DNA of 13,867 bases from positions 1-13,867 of the forward strand of contig CAYGDM010000031.1 of the NCBI GenBank assembly GCA_964348685.1, given 5' to 3'. Of the stretch, positions 12,401 to 13,867 are shown piece after piece (within the stretch, counting starts at the first letter, position 1; each line of letters starts with the position of its first letter). Both the position numbers and the translations under genes were made by a program. Origin of the DNA: DALYDP01 sp964348685 (GTDB lineage: Bacteria > Patescibacteriota > Gracilibacteria > Peribacterales > Peribacteraceae). The notes below the pieces were generated by a model. The model searched no databases and was not told where the DNA came from. It saw nothing but the letters and a program-made list of their open reading frames with translations.

Positions 12401-13867
12401 TGCGATCACGCCCGTCGTGACGGAGCCGAGGATGGCGGGGTGGGTCGGGTTGCTCACGTCCACCATTTCGAGCGTCGATGTCCTGGTGACGTAGAGAATT
12501 TTTCCTTGGATCGCCATGCCCGTCGGTCCGTTTGCCAGCGTTCCCGTTCCCACCTGCACCGGTTTCCTGCCGGCCACGTAAAGCTGCGGCGTGAACGAGC
12601 CGGATCCTGCCTTCATGGAGCCTGTGCCCATGAGCAGCGTGCCGTAGCTCAGGTTGGTCGCGAGCAGCGGGGCTTGGTTCGCGCCGGTGCCGCTCAGGTA
12701 CAGGCCGCGGCCCGACATTGTGCCGCGGACGTTCAGGAGAGGCGTCAGCGTCGAGGTGGGAGTGTTGCCGTTTTGAATAGTAAGAGTACCCGTCATCGTC
12801 CCACCGCTGCGTTTGATGAAAATGCCGGACGCCGTGGCGTAGGCCATGCCGCCGCCCGAGCTGCCGCCCGTCTGGTCCGTGAGACAGGAGAATCGTCCCG
12901 TCGTGGCGTCCCATGCCAGCTTCTGTGTGGCTTCCGTATCGCAGTCCGTGAGGCCCGCGCCGGAGAACGACTTTGTTGCGTAGACCGTGACGCCCGAGAT
13001 CGTACCCAGTACTGCGAGCTTCGCTTTCGGAGCGGCCGTGCCGATACCCACCGAGTCGAGTGATGCGTCGAAGAAAGCGAGGTTTGCGTCGGTATCGCCC
13101 TCGATGCGCAGGTCGACGTCGCGGCTCTGTTCGTTGAAGACGACGGAGCCCGTGCGGCTGAAGAGGACGTTGCCGGAACCGGCGCTGAACCCTTGGGCGA
13201 TCTTCAGCGCGCCGCTCGCCGCCATGTTGCCGAACACGAACAGGCGCCCTGCGGAAAGGCCGCCGCGAATGGAGGCGTCCGCCGCGTCAAAGTCCGTGCG
13301 TACCGTGAGTGCTCCGATTTCGGCGCCGCCCGCTTCCAGCTGCTGGATGTACGCGCCGCCGAGGTCGAAGATCGACATGTTGCTGGAGTCGCGGTTCGCG
13401 ATGTACGCGTACCGACCCGACACGGTGACTGTGTACGGGGTTGTGCCGCCGGTTGAAACGCTGCCGAGCAACCGGGGTGCGACGGGGCTCGAAATATCGA
13501 GCACGTGCAGCTTGGAATCGAGGAAGTCAACGTCCTGTTGAAGGAGTGCAGCCTTGGCGTCGTCGCCTCGTTCCTGGGCGTCGATCAGGTCTCGGTAGGC
13601 GGTATCCGACTGTTGCAGCACGTTCATCTTGTGAACGTCGAGCAACAGAGCATCTTCCTTGGGGATGGCGCGCGGTTCGTTCCGCAGCGACGCAACCAGG
13701 GCTTCCCCGGCCAGCGGGTTCCGTTGGATTCGTTCCTTCGCGTCGTCCAAGGCTTGCTGATCGGTGAGCGGTTCCGGCTTTTGGACAGGCTCCTCGCCCC
13801 TCGCCGCCCGTTCGGCGTCCACCACCGCGTTCTTGATCGAGGTTGGCTGGCGCTCTTGCTCTGTAAC
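9476..13867 (-). CDS. Giant LVIVD propeller/fibre surface protein with a polyvalent-protein-like N-terminal segment, 5' end outside window
   Basis: The frame is open to the window edge: 1463 residues are visible, 14 of them before a GTG at 13825 (residue 1 here). Residues 1-103 are helical and charged; the core GEALVASLRNEPRAIPKEDA resembles the linker region of phage and conjugative-element polyvalent proteins. From 105 a single LVIVD blade ends in IFDLGGAYIQQLEAGGAEIG. A stalk (172-430) follows with tail-fibre phrases (SVGIGTAAPKAKLAVLG, GGTMTGTLTI). Propeller 1 (about 430-732) has seven blades of the form QGRYAYV... VIDVSNPAAP and ends with a second IFDLGG...GGAEIG block. Propeller 2 (about 810-1137) also has seven blades. 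A stalk and a Cys-containing C-terminal domain (about 1230-1449, CC at 1359-1360) complete it. No signal peptide is seen because the N-terminus is missing. It ends in TAA 46 bases before the lipoprotein gene. Likely an extracellular adhesin or scaffold; binding partner unknown. Confidence 0.85.
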   Translation of the reverse strand, partial: VTEQERQPTSIKNAVVDAERAARGEEPVQKPEPLTDQQALDDAKERIQRNPLAGEALVASLRNEPRAIPKEDALLLDVHKMNVLQQSDTAYRDLIDAQERGDDAKAALLQQDVDFLDSKLHVLDISSPVAPRLLGSVSTGGTTPYTVTVSGRYAYIANRDSSNMSIFDLGGAYIQQLEAGGAEIGALTVRTDFDAADASIRGGLSAGRLFVFGNMAASGALKIAQGFSAGSGNVLFSRTGSVVFNEQSRDVDLRIEGDTDANLAFFDASLDSVGIGTAAPKAKLAVLGTISGVTVYATKSFSGAGLTDCDTEATQKLAWDATTGRFSCLTDQTGGSSGGGMAYATASGIFIKRSGGTMTGTLTIQNGNTPTSTLTPLLNVRGTMSGRGLYLSGTGANQAPLLATNLSYGTLLMGTGSMKAGSGSFTPQLYVAGRKPVQVGTGTLANGPTGMAIQGKILYVTRTSTLEMVDVSNPTHPAILGSVTTGVIASPGPVGVAVQGNYAYVANSSERNLHVIDVSNPAAPFRAGSGASLSNSTFMFPVVSGRFAYVLDNASNSRANLVIFDISNPVRPVMVGSGATGSLGSFGRRIFVQGRYAYVANLTDATMKVLDISNPAAPVIVGSIATGTDPYGLYVQGRYAYVVANGQPDMRIFDVIDPASPVLVGTASSLIAGNSPSDVFVQGRYAYVTSQDGLHVIDVSAPRAPKRFATTAHSGIPVFLTAQGRYAYVASAGGGVNLVSIFDLGGSYIQQLEAGGAEIGSLSVRNKFDAVDGTFKGALSASSFMVNGFIGLNSGTGTTGFLMNGGTFLLTPGQKPSTMSGIDLNANVNAVFITGNYAYTVSDSVTGNEYRAIDIANPNAPVIVGGFDTGQNTKALFVSTRHTFIGMNGSGAGSGMYILDNGNPGTPAVVGRINFGWAVNSIYVSGKYAYVSLSAATSGVCMAKYQLYSGCDFAIVDFTDANRPKIIGGLQIGANVNQMHIQNRYAYLAIDSVSGNDFRIIDIANPLAPIAVGGLDVSNNVKSVYASGKYAFIGLSTDASTEFRVVDVSNKTSPVSIGGIEAGAAVQSIIVTGDWARIGLSSVAGNDMYNVDLRTPTTPRLYGGVDFGAGVNEVMVAGKYGYVGLSSVSGNDFRIIDLAGIDTPSATIGSLSTGHLFASDNVRFDNNAYIRNALNVGRGGIISKGALSVQSTGTGSSKGGTGTLLNAFDVRNGTGQHLFSVSENGVVQGGIPSFATGTTMLAMNFMSRRSGQCVPLITSATTYTSVGMSTCTVNGTATTWPGGNRMKIKMAAANTASAMAGITTVFTETKQTFRPKIGFDITTGTGTTGLRFYGGIVESSTAALALSVPAAATTIDYAALAWEDGISGTQWMCCSGDGTNHSCTSMGVAVQTSTEYIGFVDWSQAGKVSCSLQVRDKTYRVTKTTNVSVQSVALGENVVLVNKSIAGATARVVYVGKLMLEQN
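11588..11650 (-). repeat. Repeat copy 1 of the IFDLGG-YIQQLEAGGAEIG block
   Basis: This DNA repeats the block at 13312-13374 with about eight mismatches over some 65 bases by eye. Both encode the end of a propeller blade running into the stalk (IFDLGG[AS]YIQQLEAGGAEIG). The conserved nucleotide core is GCTTCCAGCTGCTGGATGTA. The two lie about 1.7 kb apart in the same gene and orientation. Confidence 0.8.
13312..13374 (-). repeat. Repeat copy 2 of the IFDLGG-YIQQLEAGGAEIG block
   Basis: This is the partner of 11588-11650. Here it follows a single orphan blade instead of a seven-blade propeller, so the two copies mark equivalent propeller-to-stalk junctions. It is a possible substrate for recombination within the gene. 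Confidence 0.8.

Noticed and set aside
11699..13063. Long plus-strand open frame (454 codons) opposite the giant protein
   Set aside because: It is rich in Arg, His, Ala and Val, typical of a shadow frame; the minus strand encodes clear LVIVD blades over the same bases.

Overview
The window reads as chromosomal DNA of a Patescibacteria (CPR) lineage, most like the Peribacteria/Peregrinibacteria branch. This is an inference from gene style: a signal-peptide protein with three SLH modules, long secreted proteins built from LVIVD propeller blades and tail-fibre-like stalks, a serine-rich surface protein, and weak or absent Shine-Dalgarno sites. TGA works as a stop (topA and the serine hydrolase both end in TGA), so the UGA=Gly code of Gracilibacteria and relatives does not apply. 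No rRNA, tRNA or CRISPR array was seen.

Layout. Bases 1-1249 (+) hold the 3' part of topA. Bases 1261-1391 are a gapless four-armed palindrome that fills the gap between topA and the convergent SLH protein gene (1391-2464, -). Bases 2465-3289 hold no clear gene, only two weak small minus-strand ORFs and, at the right end, a good promoter with a repeated TATCCACAT motif. From 3290 to 7753 (+) comes a surface-protein cluster: a transposase-like DNA-binding protein without a catalytic domain, three bases later a 792-residue two-part surface protein, then from its own promoter a related 467-residue fibre protein ending at a strong terminator (7777-7803). Bases 7810-8421 contain a small GIY-YIG nuclease gene bracketed by inverted copies of a palindromic unit, a candidate minimal mobile unit. 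Bases 8425-9429 (-) encode a class-A beta-lactamase-like lipoprotein. Bases 9476-13867 (-) encode a giant secreted-type protein open at the window edge.

How the genes fit together. Apart from topA, the DNA-binding protein and the GIY-YIG nuclease, everything recognisable points to the cell surface: SLH anchoring, fibre-like beta stalks, propellers and a lipoprotein hydrolase. The giant protein holds one orphan blade plus two complete seven-bladed LVIVD propellers separated by stalks. Its visible N-terminus is unexpected: about 100 helical residues that resemble the linker region of phage or conjugative-element 'polyvalent' proteins, joined directly to the orphan blade. This is either a real gene fusion or an assembly join.

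The most unusual items are the four-armed palindrome, the palindrome-bracketed GIY-YIG unit, the polyvalent/propeller chimera, and the transposase-derived HTH protein coupled to a surface-protein gene.
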